A DNA stretch of 36,426 nt from Candidatus Oceanisphaera merdipullorum (lineage in GTDB: Bacteria > Pseudomonadota > Gammaproteobacteria > Enterobacterales > Aeromonadaceae), in NCBI GenBank assembly GCA_018883865.1, contig JAHLFI010000002.1:1-36426 (forward strand), written 5' to 3'. Shown one piece after another: positions 27,618 through 34,411 of the stretch. A program made the translations under genes and the position numbers. Numbering within the stretch: the stretch's first letter is position 1; each line of letters starts with the position of its first letter. The notes beneath the pieces are model-generated. The model saw only the letters and a list, made by a program, of their open reading frames with translations, was not told the origin of the DNA and searched no databases.

Positions 27618-27703
27618 CTGCACCTGACTCCATAATGCTGTCTTCTTTTGTGCTTACGCAAAAAGCAGCCATCATTACTGCGCCGGTGAGCTAAGCGTTA
27701 TGA
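27605..27703 (+). other. attC4 (99 bp)
   Basis: R'' TCCTAAC, R' GTTATGA. It has the ccataatgctgtc...cattactgcgccgg arms also seen in attC6, so these two form a longer attC family. Confidence 0.9.
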
Positions 27704-28059
27704 GTATCTAGTCAGCTAGTTGTGAAGTCAGTTAGCCGAGCTGTTTTCACCGAAGTTGCGAAGTAAAAGGTAGCACCGAGTTAACCTGTCGGAAAATGTG
27801 AAAAATGTACTCATCTTTATGTGCCAAGATCTGAGATTTATGTTCGGCATCTTTTGATGGTTGGGTGATCTTCATTCAGAATTGGCTAGCAGCAAGCTCG
27901 GCGCTCAGCTTAAGTCCGGTACGAGCATCAAGTGGTGGTCGTTTCGGTTATACTTGGAGTACGCAGGTAAGTTCTTACTTTACCTAAGTTCATAACAAGG
28001 CCAATCACAAACGCCAGCAAGCTGGCTGGACTCGCTAATGCTCGCCTGTGTTGGCGGCG
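27697..28059 (+). repeat. Cassette 5: ORF-poor repeated cassette, copy A3
   Basis: A more diverged copy of the cassette 1/3 element, recognisable by gtcagctagtt, gaagttgcgaagtaaaagg, aaaatgtactcatcttt, ttcggcatcttttgatg and gctcggcgctcagctta. The 56-codon frame is broken (TAG at the fourth codon). Its tail, gttcttactttacctaag, is closer to A4 than to A1 or A2. Confidence 0.75.
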
Positions 28060-28065
28060 TTATAT
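27990..28065 (+). other. attC5, family B (76 bp)
   Basis: R'' TCATAAC, R' GTTATAT. The interior differs from attC15 and attC17 at only three bases. Confidence 0.93.
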
Positions 28066-28136
28066 ACGGGGCTTGAGACAAACTATAATTCAATTTTTGT
28101 CTACACAGCGAAAGCTACTGAAGAGGAATCGTTAGT

Positions 28137-28385
28137 TTGAAATGGGTAAATTTGGGAGTTTGTGGGTTATCAGGATTTATTGCTGCTTCGGCTTTTACTT
28201 TGAATATCACAGGTCTTAGTCATTTTAATTCATTTGTCCAGACTATATTGGTAATAACTTTGATTTCGGCCCTTTCAGGTTTATTAGTAAAAAGAACAAG
28301 TGTATTTTTACTAATATTACTGGGTGGTTTTGTTTCGTTGGTATGTTGTATTTTAGTTTTACTGTCTGTAGCTTCAAGTATTTAG
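28137..28385 (+). CDS. Cassette 6 gene: small three-helix membrane protein, 82 residues
   Basis: Nearly the whole protein is hydrophobic: segments at about residues 4-24, 32-50 and 55-78, separated by short polar turns (LVKRTS). I do not recognise the family. The start is a TTG with GAGGA nine bases upstream; there is no ATG in frame near the N-terminus, so the TTG is needed. It sits alone in its cassette. Small hydrophobic cassette proteins are common in chromosomal integrons; whether it acts as a toxin, a phage-entry block or a transporter part cannot be told. Confidence 0.6.
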   Translation: MKWVNLGVCGLSGFIAASAFTLNITGLSHFNSFVQTILVITLISALSGLLVKRTSVFLLILLGGFVSLVCCILVLLSVASSI

Positions 28386-28414
28386 TTAAATAAAAAAGGT
28401 ATCTAAAAACAATC

Positions 28415-28519
28415 ACATAACAAGGCGTTCAACTCGGACGCCGTAATGCTGTCACCCGTTTTGCAAAAACACGCAAAACAGCCGCCACCATTACTTCGCC
28501 GGTTAACGCGGCGTTAGCC
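28415..28519 (+). other. attC6 (105 bp)
   Basis: R'' ACATAAC, R' GTTAGCC. It is the longest attC here and related to attC4. The cassette start GTTATAT differs from the R'' complement at one position, the only mismatch of this kind in the array. Confidence 0.9.
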
Positions 28520-28544
28520 CTTTTAATCTAATTCGGAGTATCGA

Positions 28545-29117
28545 TTGTTAACACAACTCGACTTTAGATATCCCCCTTTATATCACTTTAGAAAACAAAT
28601 TCGCCGAATGGGTGTAATTGAACAAATTAAAAATGATATAAGAAAGGAAGGTATCAATAAATCTGATTATAAAAATCACCTTATGAATCAATTTTCTATT
28701 GTTCAATTGATTGCTTTATGGCAAGGACATTTAGAGTACTTAGTTACCTTTCATTTTGATGACCCTCTCAAAAAAAATCCAAAATTGAAAGCTACTTTTA
28801 GTAATAGTAAAAAATATAAAGCTGCATTAAATAACTTCGGTACACCAGGAAAAAATGGAATTAATAAATTGATTGATAATATCTTTAACATCCCAGATAT
28901 TATGTCAGGTGTTAATGTAGGTGGATTATCTAATGAGGAAACGTTAAATACTTTAAAATTAATTTTGAATTGTAGGCATGAAGTAGCTCATACGGGGAAG
29001 TCATTCACTGTCCCCCTTAATGATACATTAATCAAAGATTATCGCTTATTTATACTTGAGTTAGCGGAGTCATTTAATAATGAAATTAATTCTTTACTAT
29101 ATGGTGTCAAGGGCTAA
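28545..29117 (+). CDS. Cassette 7 gene: HEPN-domain protein (RiboL-PSP-like), 190 residues
   Basis: Helical soluble protein with the motif R144-H-E-V-A-H149 (R-x4-H) in NCRHEVAHTGK, the classic HEPN catalytic pair, and an earlier SIVQLIALWQGHLEYLVTFH helix typical of the RiboL-PSP-HEPN group. Predicted metal-independent RNase or RNA-binding protein, inferred from motif only. The start is a TTG with GGAG six bases before it; the next ATG is codon 22, which would remove a conserved-looking helix. It is AT-rich and alone in its cassette, with no antitoxin beside it. Confidence 0.7.
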   Translation: MLTQLDFRYPPLYHFRKQIRRMGVIEQIKNDIRKEGINKSDYKNHLMNQFSIVQLIALWQGHLEYLVTFHFDDPLKKNPKLKATFSNSKKYKAALNNFGTPGKNGINKLIDNIFNIPDIMSGVNVGGLSNEETLNTLKLILNCRHEVAHTGKSFTVPLNDTLIKDYRLFILELAESFNNEINSLLYGVKG

Positions 29118-29210
29118 CAAGTCACTCAAAAGGACAAATAACAGTTGGTTTTTGCTCCTTCGTCGCTTATTTTAACCAACTATTATTTGCCTCTTAGTGA
29201 GGCGTTAGCT
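29112..29210 (+). other. attC7 (99 bp)
   Basis: R'' GGCTAAC, R' GTTAGCT. The arms acaaataacagttggtt and aaccaactattatttg pair with one extra base, leaving a loop of tttgctccttcgtcgc type. It is related in layout to attC8. Confidence 0.9.
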
Positions 29211-29226
29211 GAAAAGGAGTTCTAAT

Positions 29227-29820
29227 TTGAATTGGGTGAAAAATATATTTTCTAGGAACAAGTCCAAAGACTTAATTGAAGTAAAATTCTTAGATAAAAG
29301 TGAGCTTAGGGATTTGCCACCAATTCCAGAGTACATAATTGCAGAATGTGAAACTCTAAAGAAAAATTTAGATAGCCTTAATGAAAATCCGTTTGATAAG
29401 TTAGATAGGGTTTATGGTTTTTTAAATACATACGGAGAGTTTGCTAAAACTTTTTCAGTATGTGGTAACGGCTGTAGTTCATGCTGTAAATCAGATGTAT
29501 TAATAACTACGTTAGAAGCTAAATACATTGAGAAAAAGGTAGACGTAAAAACTAAAAAATACACAGGAGCTACAGCAAACCACAGTAGCAATTGTCCATT
29601 TTTATCAAATGAATCCTGCTCTATTTATGAATATAGGCCTTTTAATTGTCGAACACTTTATACTCTTGATGATCCTAAGTATTGTGAGACTGGAGAAAAC
29701 CACCAATTATATGGTTTACAAGGTGGAAAAGGGATTCCTCTTCTATATCAATTCAAAAAATATGTTGGTGTACTAAATCAAAAAAGGCCTGTAGCTGACA
29801 TAAGAGATTTTTTCAGCTAA
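29227..29820 (+). CDS. Cassette 8 gene: YkgJ-type cysteine-cluster protein, 197 residues
   Basis: Carries the CxxxCxxCC cluster of the YkgJ/zinc- or iron-chelating family: C79, C83, C86, C87, followed by C123, C131 and C141 in CPFLSNESCSIYEYRPFNCR. This domain is thought to bind zinc or an Fe-S cluster, with roles mostly unknown. An N-terminal basic segment and a linker precede it. The start is TTG with GGAG seven bases upstream; the frame contains no internal Met to use instead. The stop lies inside the attC8 R'' box. Confidence 0.8.
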   Translation: MNWVKNIFSRNKSKDLIEVKFLDKSELRDLPPIPEYIIAECETLKKNLDSLNENPFDKLDRVYGFLNTYGEFAKTFSVCGNGCSSCCKSDVLITTLEAKYIEKKVDVKTKKYTGATANHSSNCPFLSNESCSIYEYRPFNCRTLYTLDDPKYCETGENHQLYGLQGGKGIPLLYQFKKYVGVLNQKRPVADIRDFFS

Positions 29821-29917
29821 CAAGAGCATTAAGCAAGGGACTGCTAACAGTTGGCTCAGTTTCGCTTCGCTACACATTTTAGCCAACAATTATCAGCCCC
29901 TTATGCGGGCGTTAGGC
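29815..29917 (+). other. attC8 (103 bp)
   Basis: R'' AGCTAAC, R' GTTAGGC. The long arms cagttggct/agccaac resemble attC7. Confidence 0.9.
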
Positions 29918-29929
29918 ACCACAACAAAC

Positions 29930-30136
29930 ATGACTGAGAATCTAGAACAGCCTTACCAACAGACAGTGGCCTGCGAAGCTCGACAGGACGAGGGAGTTAT
30001 TTTCATCAAGGTGGTAGCTATGCCCTACGAGGCTGCTGTGGAGTTTAACGTTACGCAAGCTCGTGCCTTCGCACAGCAAATTCTGTCGTCTGTCGAGATC
30101 ATTGAGGCAGGCTGGGTGGGCAAGTCCAATGGCTAA
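29930..30136 (+). CDS. Cassette 9 gene: hypothetical protein, 68 residues
   Basis: Small, mildly acidic soluble protein with no family I can name: MTENLEQPYQQTVACEARQD, then VIFIKVVAMPYEAAVEFNV and a helix ARAFAQQILSSVEIIEA. The beta-strand then helix order suggests a small alpha/beta fold. The frame opens earlier within attC8 (29903), but the ATG at 29930 is the first codon in the cassette proper. Its base composition is more GC-rich than neighbouring cassettes, and its attC is of the aadA-like family C, so it may come from a different donor. Confidence 0.65.
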   Translation: MTENLEQPYQQTVACEARQDEGVIFIKVVAMPYEAAVEFNVTQARAFAQQILSSVEIIEAGWVGKSNG

Positions 30137-30151
30137 CCAGCCGCTGGTGGT

Positions 30152-30211
30152 GCCTAACAATTCACTCAAGCCGACACCGCTTCGCGGCGCGGCTTAATTC
30201 AGGCGTTACGT
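30152..30211 (+). other. attC9, aadA-like family C (60 bp)
   Basis: R'' GCCTAAC, R' GTTACGT. The interior aagccgacaccgc-ttc-gcggcgcggctt forms a near-perfect hairpin with an extrahelical base, the arrangement of the attC on class 1 integron aadA cassettes. Confidence 0.93.
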
Positions 30212-30235
30212 GTCCAATAAGGATGGAGTTAACCT

Positions 30236-30517
30236 ATGAAGGGTGATAAGTATCAAAGAAGTGTTGGTTTGCAGTGCCCCACTTGTGGTTGCACTGACTA
30301 TGAATATGAGCAAGGTGTTGATGAAACCATTGAGCTGGCTAAATGTGCGTCTTGTGGTCGTGAACTTACCAAGGACGAGTTAATTCATGAAAACAGTGAA
30401 AATATTGAAGAGCACGTTTCTGAAATAGGTAAGCAAGTTACTGAAGATCTAGCAAAGGAGCTGAAAGCTTCGTTGAAGAAAGCTTTTAGAGGCAGCAAGA
30501 ATATAAGGATTAAGTAA
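30236..30517 (+). CDS. Cassette 10, gene 1: zinc-ribbon protein, 93 residues
   Basis: Two CxxC knuckles, C14/C17 (QCPTCGCTD) and C37/C40 (KCASCGREL), make a zinc ribbon; a Lys/Glu-rich helical tail follows (about 45-93), with a basic end SLKKAFRGSKNIRIK. It could bind nucleic acid or a protein partner. GGAG lies about eight bases before the ATG. Its stop codon overlaps the start of the next gene by one base (TAATG), so the two are translated together. Two-gene cassettes are uncommon, which suggests a functional pair. Confidence 0.75.
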   Translation: MKGDKYQRSVGLQCPTCGCTDYEYEQGVDETIELAKCASCGRELTKDELIHENSENIEEHVSEIGKQVTEDLAKELKASLKKAFRGSKNIRIK

Positions 30518-30990
30518 TGCCTGTAACAATTGATACCGGTGATATTATTGCTGGCTTTGCGTTACTAATGTCAGCTTATGCAACTTGGCGTACTACCAGT
30601 TTCAATGAAAAACAGAAATCCCTTATTGAAAGCCAAGAAAAGTTAAATAACCTCTTACTCGAAAAGGAAGCAAGCGAAGCTGTTAGTGGTAAAAAAGCTG
30701 ATTTGGGCGCTTCATTTGTAAAATTAGGCAGTAACAAACACAGGCTAAAGATTTGGAACAAAGGGAGCGCCACTGCTCGGAACATTAGGCTGGAGTTTCC
30801 CGAAGGAAATGATGTGCTTATACAATCAGATGTGGATGAAAAATTCCCCCTAGAATCTATGGAAAAGTTTCAGTCAGTAGAGTTGATCGCGTCTGTTCAC
30901 ATGGGAACGAAAAGTAAGCACGTTATTCGTATAGTTTGGGAGGATGATGCGCACAATCATAATGAAAAACTCGTATATCCCACGTTGTAA
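30517..30990 (+). CDS. Cassette 10, gene 2: membrane-anchored protein, 157 residues
   Basis: An N-terminal hydrophobic segment (about 9-25, IIAGFALLMSAYATW) is followed by a helical stalk (NEKQKSLIESQEKLNNLLLE) and a beta-rich domain with FVKLGSNKHRLKIWNKGSA and a VIRIVWEDD strand, resembling immunoglobulin-like folds. I do not recognise a named family. The ribosome-binding site AAGGA sits inside the zinc-ribbon gene. Coupled expression with a cytosolic zinc-ribbon partner points to a two-part membrane-linked system; the role is not visible. Confidence 0.75.
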   Translation: MPVTIDTGDIIAGFALLMSAYATWRTTSFNEKQKSLIESQEKLNNLLLEKEASEAVSGKKADLGASFVKLGSNKHRLKIWNKGSATARNIRLEFPEGNDVLIQSDVDEKFPLESMEKFQSVELIASVHMGTKSKHVIRIVWEDDAHNHNEKLVYPTL

Positions 30991-30992
30991 AC

Positions 30993-31053
30993 ACGTAACA
31001 AGCGCGTCAATTAGGACGCTCGCAAGCTCGCGCCTATTACGCGGGCGTTAGCT
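30993..31053 (+). other. attC10 (61 bp)
   Basis: R'' ACGTAAC, R' GTTAGCT. The inner arms gcgcgtcaattaggacgc and gcgcctattacgcgggc pair around tcgcaagc-type bases. Confidence 0.9.
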
Positions 31054-31099
31054 ACTACTATCCCGTTATTTCGTATATTACAGAGAAGTTTTATCCGCT

Positions 31100-31852
31100 A
31101 TGAAATATCCATTCTTGATTCAGATTCAGTGGGCTTCATCAATTGAGACAATCTTGATCGATGAAGAAAATTCACCTAAGCAAGGCAGCACTTTCACTAC
31201 GACAGAAATTTGGGAAGAAGCACCATATCAGGTGGATTATCTGACGAAAGTAATTAGTCACAATATTGAAGGGACAAGGCACGAGCTAAAAATTCAATAC
31301 TTACCGGATGACAACCCTAGCATCAGTGAGTTGACCGATTGTTTTGGTGTTTCTACGATCACATTTGACACCTCGGGTAAAGATAAAAACAAAGCGAAGT
31401 GGGAAAATAATCCTCCAAACATTCATTACGACGGAGTTGTCGATAAAGTAAAATTGATTTTTGGCGGAGATTTAGAGCACCTTGGCTATACGTCAGTCCT
31501 ACGTAGAAAACGGAAACAAAGCTTATTCAAGCAAAAGCTTCTTAAGATAGAAAGAGCGTGTGTAGTAACAGGTGAAACAGAGAAAAGTACTCTGGAAGCT
31601 GCACACATAATTGAAGTAAAGGACAACGGTGGATTTGACGAGTCTAATGGTTTTCTACTCCGGTCAGCTCTTCACAAATTATTTGACAAGCGGCTCCTCT
31701 CTATAGATCCCGACTCAGGAAAAGCCTATCTATCAAAAAATGTGCCGCAAGATTCTATCTATTGGGTACTAGTGGACAGTTGGTGCCTTAAGCAAACAAC
31801 CCTTGGCAGAGTTAAAAATTCATTATTAAAACGTGTCGAGTGTAGTAGCTAA
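31100..31852 (+). CDS. Cassette 11 gene: HNH_2-family endonuclease, 250 residues
   Basis: The C-terminal domain is an HNH nuclease of the HNH_2 type: C154 in ACVVTGE, H169 in EAAHIIEVKDNGG, N183 in ESNGFLLRSALH, H192 and D196 in LHKLFDKRLL. The N-terminal 145 residues form a separate domain of unknown kind (WEEAPYQVDYLTKVISHN and beyond), possibly for DNA recognition. This architecture is seen in restriction-like and defence proteins, but no methyltransferase lies in the window. The ATG at 31100 follows gagaagttttatccgct, a modest ribosome-binding site. The last codons enter the attC11 R'' box. Confidence 0.85.
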   Translation: MKYPFLIQIQWASSIETILIDEENSPKQGSTFTTTEIWEEAPYQVDYLTKVISHNIEGTRHELKIQYLPDDNPSISELTDCFGVSTITFDTSGKDKNKAKWENNPPNIHYDGVVDKVKLIFGGDLEHLGYTSVLRRKRKQSLFKQKLLKIERACVVTGETEKSTLEAAHIIEVKDNGGFDESNGFLLRSALHKLFDKRLLSIDPDSGKAYLSKNVPQDSIYWVLVDSWCLKQTTLGRVKNSLLKRVECSS

Positions 31853-31906
31853 CAAGGCCCTCAAGCTTGGACGCAGCGAGCTGCGCCGCTTAGCTTAGCG
31901 TTAGAA
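31847..31906 (+). other. attC11, VCR-like family A (60 bp)
   Basis: R'' AGCTAAC, R' GTTAGAA. Its interior is nearly the same as in attC18 and attC20. Confidence 0.93.
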
Positions 31907-31925
31907 CTCATAGGAAGAGGATCGC

Positions 31926-32177
31926 ATGAGCATCAAAGAAACCATCGCAACTGCAGGCCGCAACAGACACACCGTCATAATCACCGCACGCGAAGATGAC
32001 GGCAGTACCGAGACCCGCGAGGCTGAGCCCTACAGCTATCGGACTACTGCCGGTACGGAAAAGTTTTTCTGCTACGACATCGCCAAGGGTGGAACCAGAA
32101 ACTTCCACGTCCATAAGATCATCTCCGTTGAGGAGACGCAAAATTCATTCACACCGCGCTGGGAAATCGAGGTGTGA
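31926..32177 (+). CDS. Cassette 12 gene: stand-alone WYL-like domain, 83 residues
   Basis: The order TVIITAREDDGSTETREAEP, YSYRTTAGTEKFFCYDIAKG, then TRNFHVHKIISVEE follows the beta-barrel pattern of WYL domains (dG..R..eP, then ..f..yd...r.F.l.rI..v). WYL domains normally sit behind a helix-turn-helix in transcription factors, several of which control phage defence. Here no DNA-binding part is present. GAGG lies about eight bases before the ATG. The GC content is higher than in neighbouring cassettes. The WYL link is by pattern only. Confidence 0.65.
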   Translation: MSIKETIATAGRNRHTVIITAREDDGSTETREAEPYSYRTTAGTEKFFCYDIAKGGTRNFHVHKIISVEETQNSFTPRWEIEV

Positions 32178-32178
32178 G

Positions 32179-32238
32179 TTCTAACAATTCGTTCAAGCCG
32201 AAGCCGCTTCGCGGCTCGGCTTAACTCAGGCGTTAGGC
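32179..32238 (+). other. attC12, aadA-like family C (60 bp)
   Basis: R'' TTCTAAC, R' GTTAGGC. The interior begins aattcgttcaagccg and ends cggcttaactcaggcg, the form I know from aadA cassettes. Confidence 0.94.
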
Positions 32239-32258
32239 TGAATAATCGGATACACAGC

Positions 32259-32546
32259 ATGCTGAAAGTGATTGCTCAAGATTTCATCAAACCGGAATAC
32301 ATTCAGGACGTCATGCCTCTTTATCGAGAGCTTGTGGCGAGAACCAAAGAAGAGCCACTGTGTGTGTCCTATGATCTTTACATCAACGAGAAGGATCCTG
32401 GCCACTTCGTGTTCATAGAGGAGTGGCCTGACCGTGCAGCTTTAGACGAGCATTGCAACACGGAACATTTCAAAAGGTTGGTTCCGCTGATAGACAAGCA
32501 CCAACGATCAGCAGGAACCTACTTGCTTATGGACGCGTTCCAGTGA
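32259..32546 (+). CDS. Cassette 13 gene: antibiotic biosynthesis monooxygenase (ABM) domain protein
   Basis: A 95-residue single ABM (dimeric alpha-beta barrel) domain: MLKVIAQDFIKPEYIQDVMP, LVARTKEEPLCVSYDLYIN, then FVFIEEWPDRAALDEHCNTE and HFKRLVPLI. This is the YgiN/quinol-monooxygenase type, with the FxxxExWxDxxALxxHxxxxHF signature fully present. Such enzymes oxidise quinols or aromatic compounds without a cofactor; the substrate here is unknown. It is the most enzyme-like gene of the array and could protect against quinone stress. It is relatively GC-rich and bears an aadA-like attC. Confidence 0.88.
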   Translation: MLKVIAQDFIKPEYIQDVMPLYRELVARTKEEPLCVSYDLYINEKDPGHFVFIEEWPDRAALDEHCNTEHFKRLVPLIDKHQRSAGTYLLMDAFQ

Positions 32547-32550
32547 TTAA

Positions 32551-32610
32551 GCCTAACAATTCATTCAAGCCGACGCCGCTTCGCGGCGCGGCTTAATTCA
32601 GGCGTTAAGT
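32551..32610 (+). other. attC13, aadA-like family C (60 bp)
   Basis: R'' GCCTAAC, R' GTTAAGT. The interior gccgacgccgc-ttc-gcggcgcggc is a perfect stem apart from one extrahelical A. Confidence 0.94.
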
Positions 32611-32652
32611 TGCAAATCCCAAAGTCCGCAATTAATTGAATATAGGTGAAAA

Positions 32653-32955
32653 ATGGCGAGCGATTACATTACTGAACAGAAAGAAGAAGAAGAGCATCGT
32701 GAGACTGTACGAATTGAGCTCATGCGTGAAGCAGCAATTCATATTATAGATGGCATGCCTGAATCTTCGGCAATGGCCCATGTAGAAGAGGTCCATGCAC
32801 TCCGAATGGAGGCGGAGGTTTCAGACAGCTGCATAAGAGATGAAGAAGGATTTGTTGAGAGTTATTTGGAATCAGAGCTTGAACCACCATCGACTGAAGG
32901 TAAGAACCCCAAGCAGATTTATGCGATTCAACAAAAGCTATTGCAAAATAGCTAA
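32653..32955 (+). CDS. Cassette 14 gene: acidic helical hypothetical protein, 100 residues
   Basis: A small soluble protein with many Glu residues and predicted long helices: MASDYITEQKEEEEHRETVR, IELMREAAIHIIDGMPESSA, then VESYLESELEPPSTEG and a short basic end. I do not recognise it. An AGGTGA ribosome-binding site precedes the ATG by four bases. The acidic, DNA-mimic-like composition is worth noting but proves nothing. It is alone in its cassette. Confidence 0.65.
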   Translation: MASDYITEQKEEEEHRETVRIELMREAAIHIIDGMPESSAMAHVEEVHALRMEAEVSDSCIRDEEGFVESYLESELEPPSTEGKNPKQIYAIQQKLLQNS

Positions 32956-32956
32956 A

Positions 32957-33040
32957 ACTTAACAATCGAAGGCACAGCGACGGCTTTTCCATTGCGGCTG
33001 CGCCTCCATTACAAAGCCGCGCGTGCTGCGGGAGTTAAAT
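32957..33040 (+). other. attC14 (84 bp), with atypical base before the core
   Basis: R'' ACTTAAC, R' GTTAAAT. The triplet before R' is gag rather than the gcg or aag-cg form of all other sites. The interior gacggctttt...aaagccgcg pairs. Confidence 0.85.
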
Positions 33041-33054
33041 TTCTCGAGACATAA

Positions 33055-33555
33055 ATGAATCAACTGGTGCTAATCATTGGGTTAATAAGTGGAGCTGCAA
33101 CTATAATCAGCTTCCTACTAGAGAAAGCCAATATCCGTGGCAATTGGATTCACGCAGCCTATGGATTTTTTATAGCAGTTTTTGCCTCCGTGTTGGTCGC
33201 AAATTTCACTTTTTTTTCATCAGAAAAAGAGGCTCTTGAAAGTCAGATCACAAGACTGACAAGCATTCAATTTCAGGCTGCAAACATTCTGAAGCATACC
33301 CCCAAAAGTGATAACGGAGAGAGAAGAGGGTTTATGTTTGCAAGTCTTTCATTTCTAGAGTCCCACAAGGCTGAAATGCCTGATACATATGAAATGGCGC
33401 GACAGTTCTCTTTGGCTAGCGGAGCTTTAGAAAACCAACAAGAGGATGGAATGCTACGTCTGTATCAAGGGTGGGCATTAATAGATGGCGCCAATGCTAT
33501 GGAGTCCTTATTACAAGGAATCGCGGGTAGTGCGTACGATAAAAACGAAATTTAA
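33055..33555 (+). CDS. Cassette 15 gene: two-helix membrane protein, 166 residues
   Basis: Two hydrophobic helices at about residues 4-22 and 33-54 are followed by a cytosolic or periplasmic helical domain (SEKEALESQITRLTSIQFQA and onward to LYQGWALIDGANAMESLLQG). No family is recognised. The ATG is only 21 bases from the cassette core, with a weak ribosome-binding site (gagac). The stop falls at the attC15 R'' box, so the cassette has almost no spare sequence. Confidence 0.7.
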   Translation: MNQLVLIIGLISGAATIISFLLEKANIRGNWIHAAYGFFIAVFASVLVANFTFFSSEKEALESQITRLTSIQFQAANILKHTPKSDNGERRGFMFASLSFLESHKAEMPDTYEMARQFSLASGALENQQEDGMLRLYQGWALIDGANAMESLLQGIAGSAYDKNEI

Positions 33556-33625
33556 CAAGGCCAATCACAACCGCCAGCAAGCTGGCTGGACTCGCTGACG
33601 CTCGCCTGTGTTGGCGGCGTTATGC
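33550..33625 (+). other. attC15, family B (76 bp)
   Basis: R'' ATTTAAC, R' GTTATGC. Its interior is identical to that of attC17. Confidence 0.94.
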
Positions 33626-33649
33626 AAGTCGAACCTTAAAGGAAAAGCA

Positions 33650-34321
33650 ATGCCTTTACCCAAACCGGATAAAAACAAGTTATTTGAGCAAGTTTTCAGA
33701 CACCAAGCTAAAGACAAGCTTGAGCGCTTCAGTGAGTATACGCTTGAAATTGAGTCTAAATTTTCCGCTGATAAGAACAGGTTGGCTGACTCATTTTCAG
33801 AAGCTACAGAAGGCCTTAACGATGATGAAATTAGAGAGGTGGAGGACTGCTTTTCTGATGGCTACTACATCATTGAAGAAATCCACGTTGGGCTGTACAG
33901 GAGGTCAACGCTGGTATCTGTATATTCTTTTTTGGAAAACTCTCTAAATACTTTATGCCGTCATCTGTACAAGCGACATGGATACCCTGTTGAGGTTGGT
34001 GATCTTCGTGGTGAAGGTATCATAAGGGCTAAATCTTATTTAGAAAAATTGGCAAGGATTGATTTTTCATTGCTCAATGGTGAGTGGAGCACAATTTCAT
34101 CGTTTAATAAAATTAGGAATTGCATAGTCCATTCAGAAGGCAATATCAAAGCTTCAAAGAGCGCTACACAGCTTGAAAATATTGTAAATGTCTGCTCTGG
34201 ATTGGGCTTGAGAGATGAAAGATACATTAAGATAGATCGTGAATACATTGATTCTATTATAACTACAATCGAAAAGTTCATGGATAAACTATACGACCAG
34301 GTTTTTACACAAAATGCATAA
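33650..34321 (+). CDS. Cassette 16 gene: HEPN-motif protein, 223 residues
   Basis: Helical soluble protein with R156-N-C-I-V-H161 in NKIRNCIVHSEGN, the HEPN R-x4-H catalytic pair in the form common to large defence-related HEPN families. Earlier helices (YRRSTLVSVYSFLENSLNTL near residue 84) fit the first HEPN helix pair. The open frame reaches back into the attC (33608), but AAAGGA six bases before the ATG at 33650 marks the start. This is the third HEPN-type gene in the array and is unrelated in sequence to the other two. RNase activity is inference. Confidence 0.75.
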   Translation: MPLPKPDKNKLFEQVFRHQAKDKLERFSEYTLEIESKFSADKNRLADSFSEATEGLNDDEIREVEDCFSDGYYIIEEIHVGLYRRSTLVSVYSFLENSLNTLCRHLYKRHGYPVEVGDLRGEGIIRAKSYLEKLARIDFSLLNGEWSTISSFNKIRNCIVHSEGNIKASKSATQLENIVNVCSGLGLRDERYIKIDREYIDSIITTIEKFMDKLYDQVFTQNA

Positions 34322-34375
34322 CAAATACAGGCAAGGGACGCTCCTGACGTCGCGCCCATGCTGTAAGCGTTATAA
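34316..34375 (+). other. attC16 (60 bp)
   Basis: R'' GCATAAC, R' GTTATAA. The interior is caggcaagggacgctcctg then acgtcgcgcccatgctg, distinct from families A, B and C. Confidence 0.9.
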
Positions 34376-34411
34376 GTCTTGAGTGTTTTTCGGTAGCAAT
34401 GGAGATTTAAG

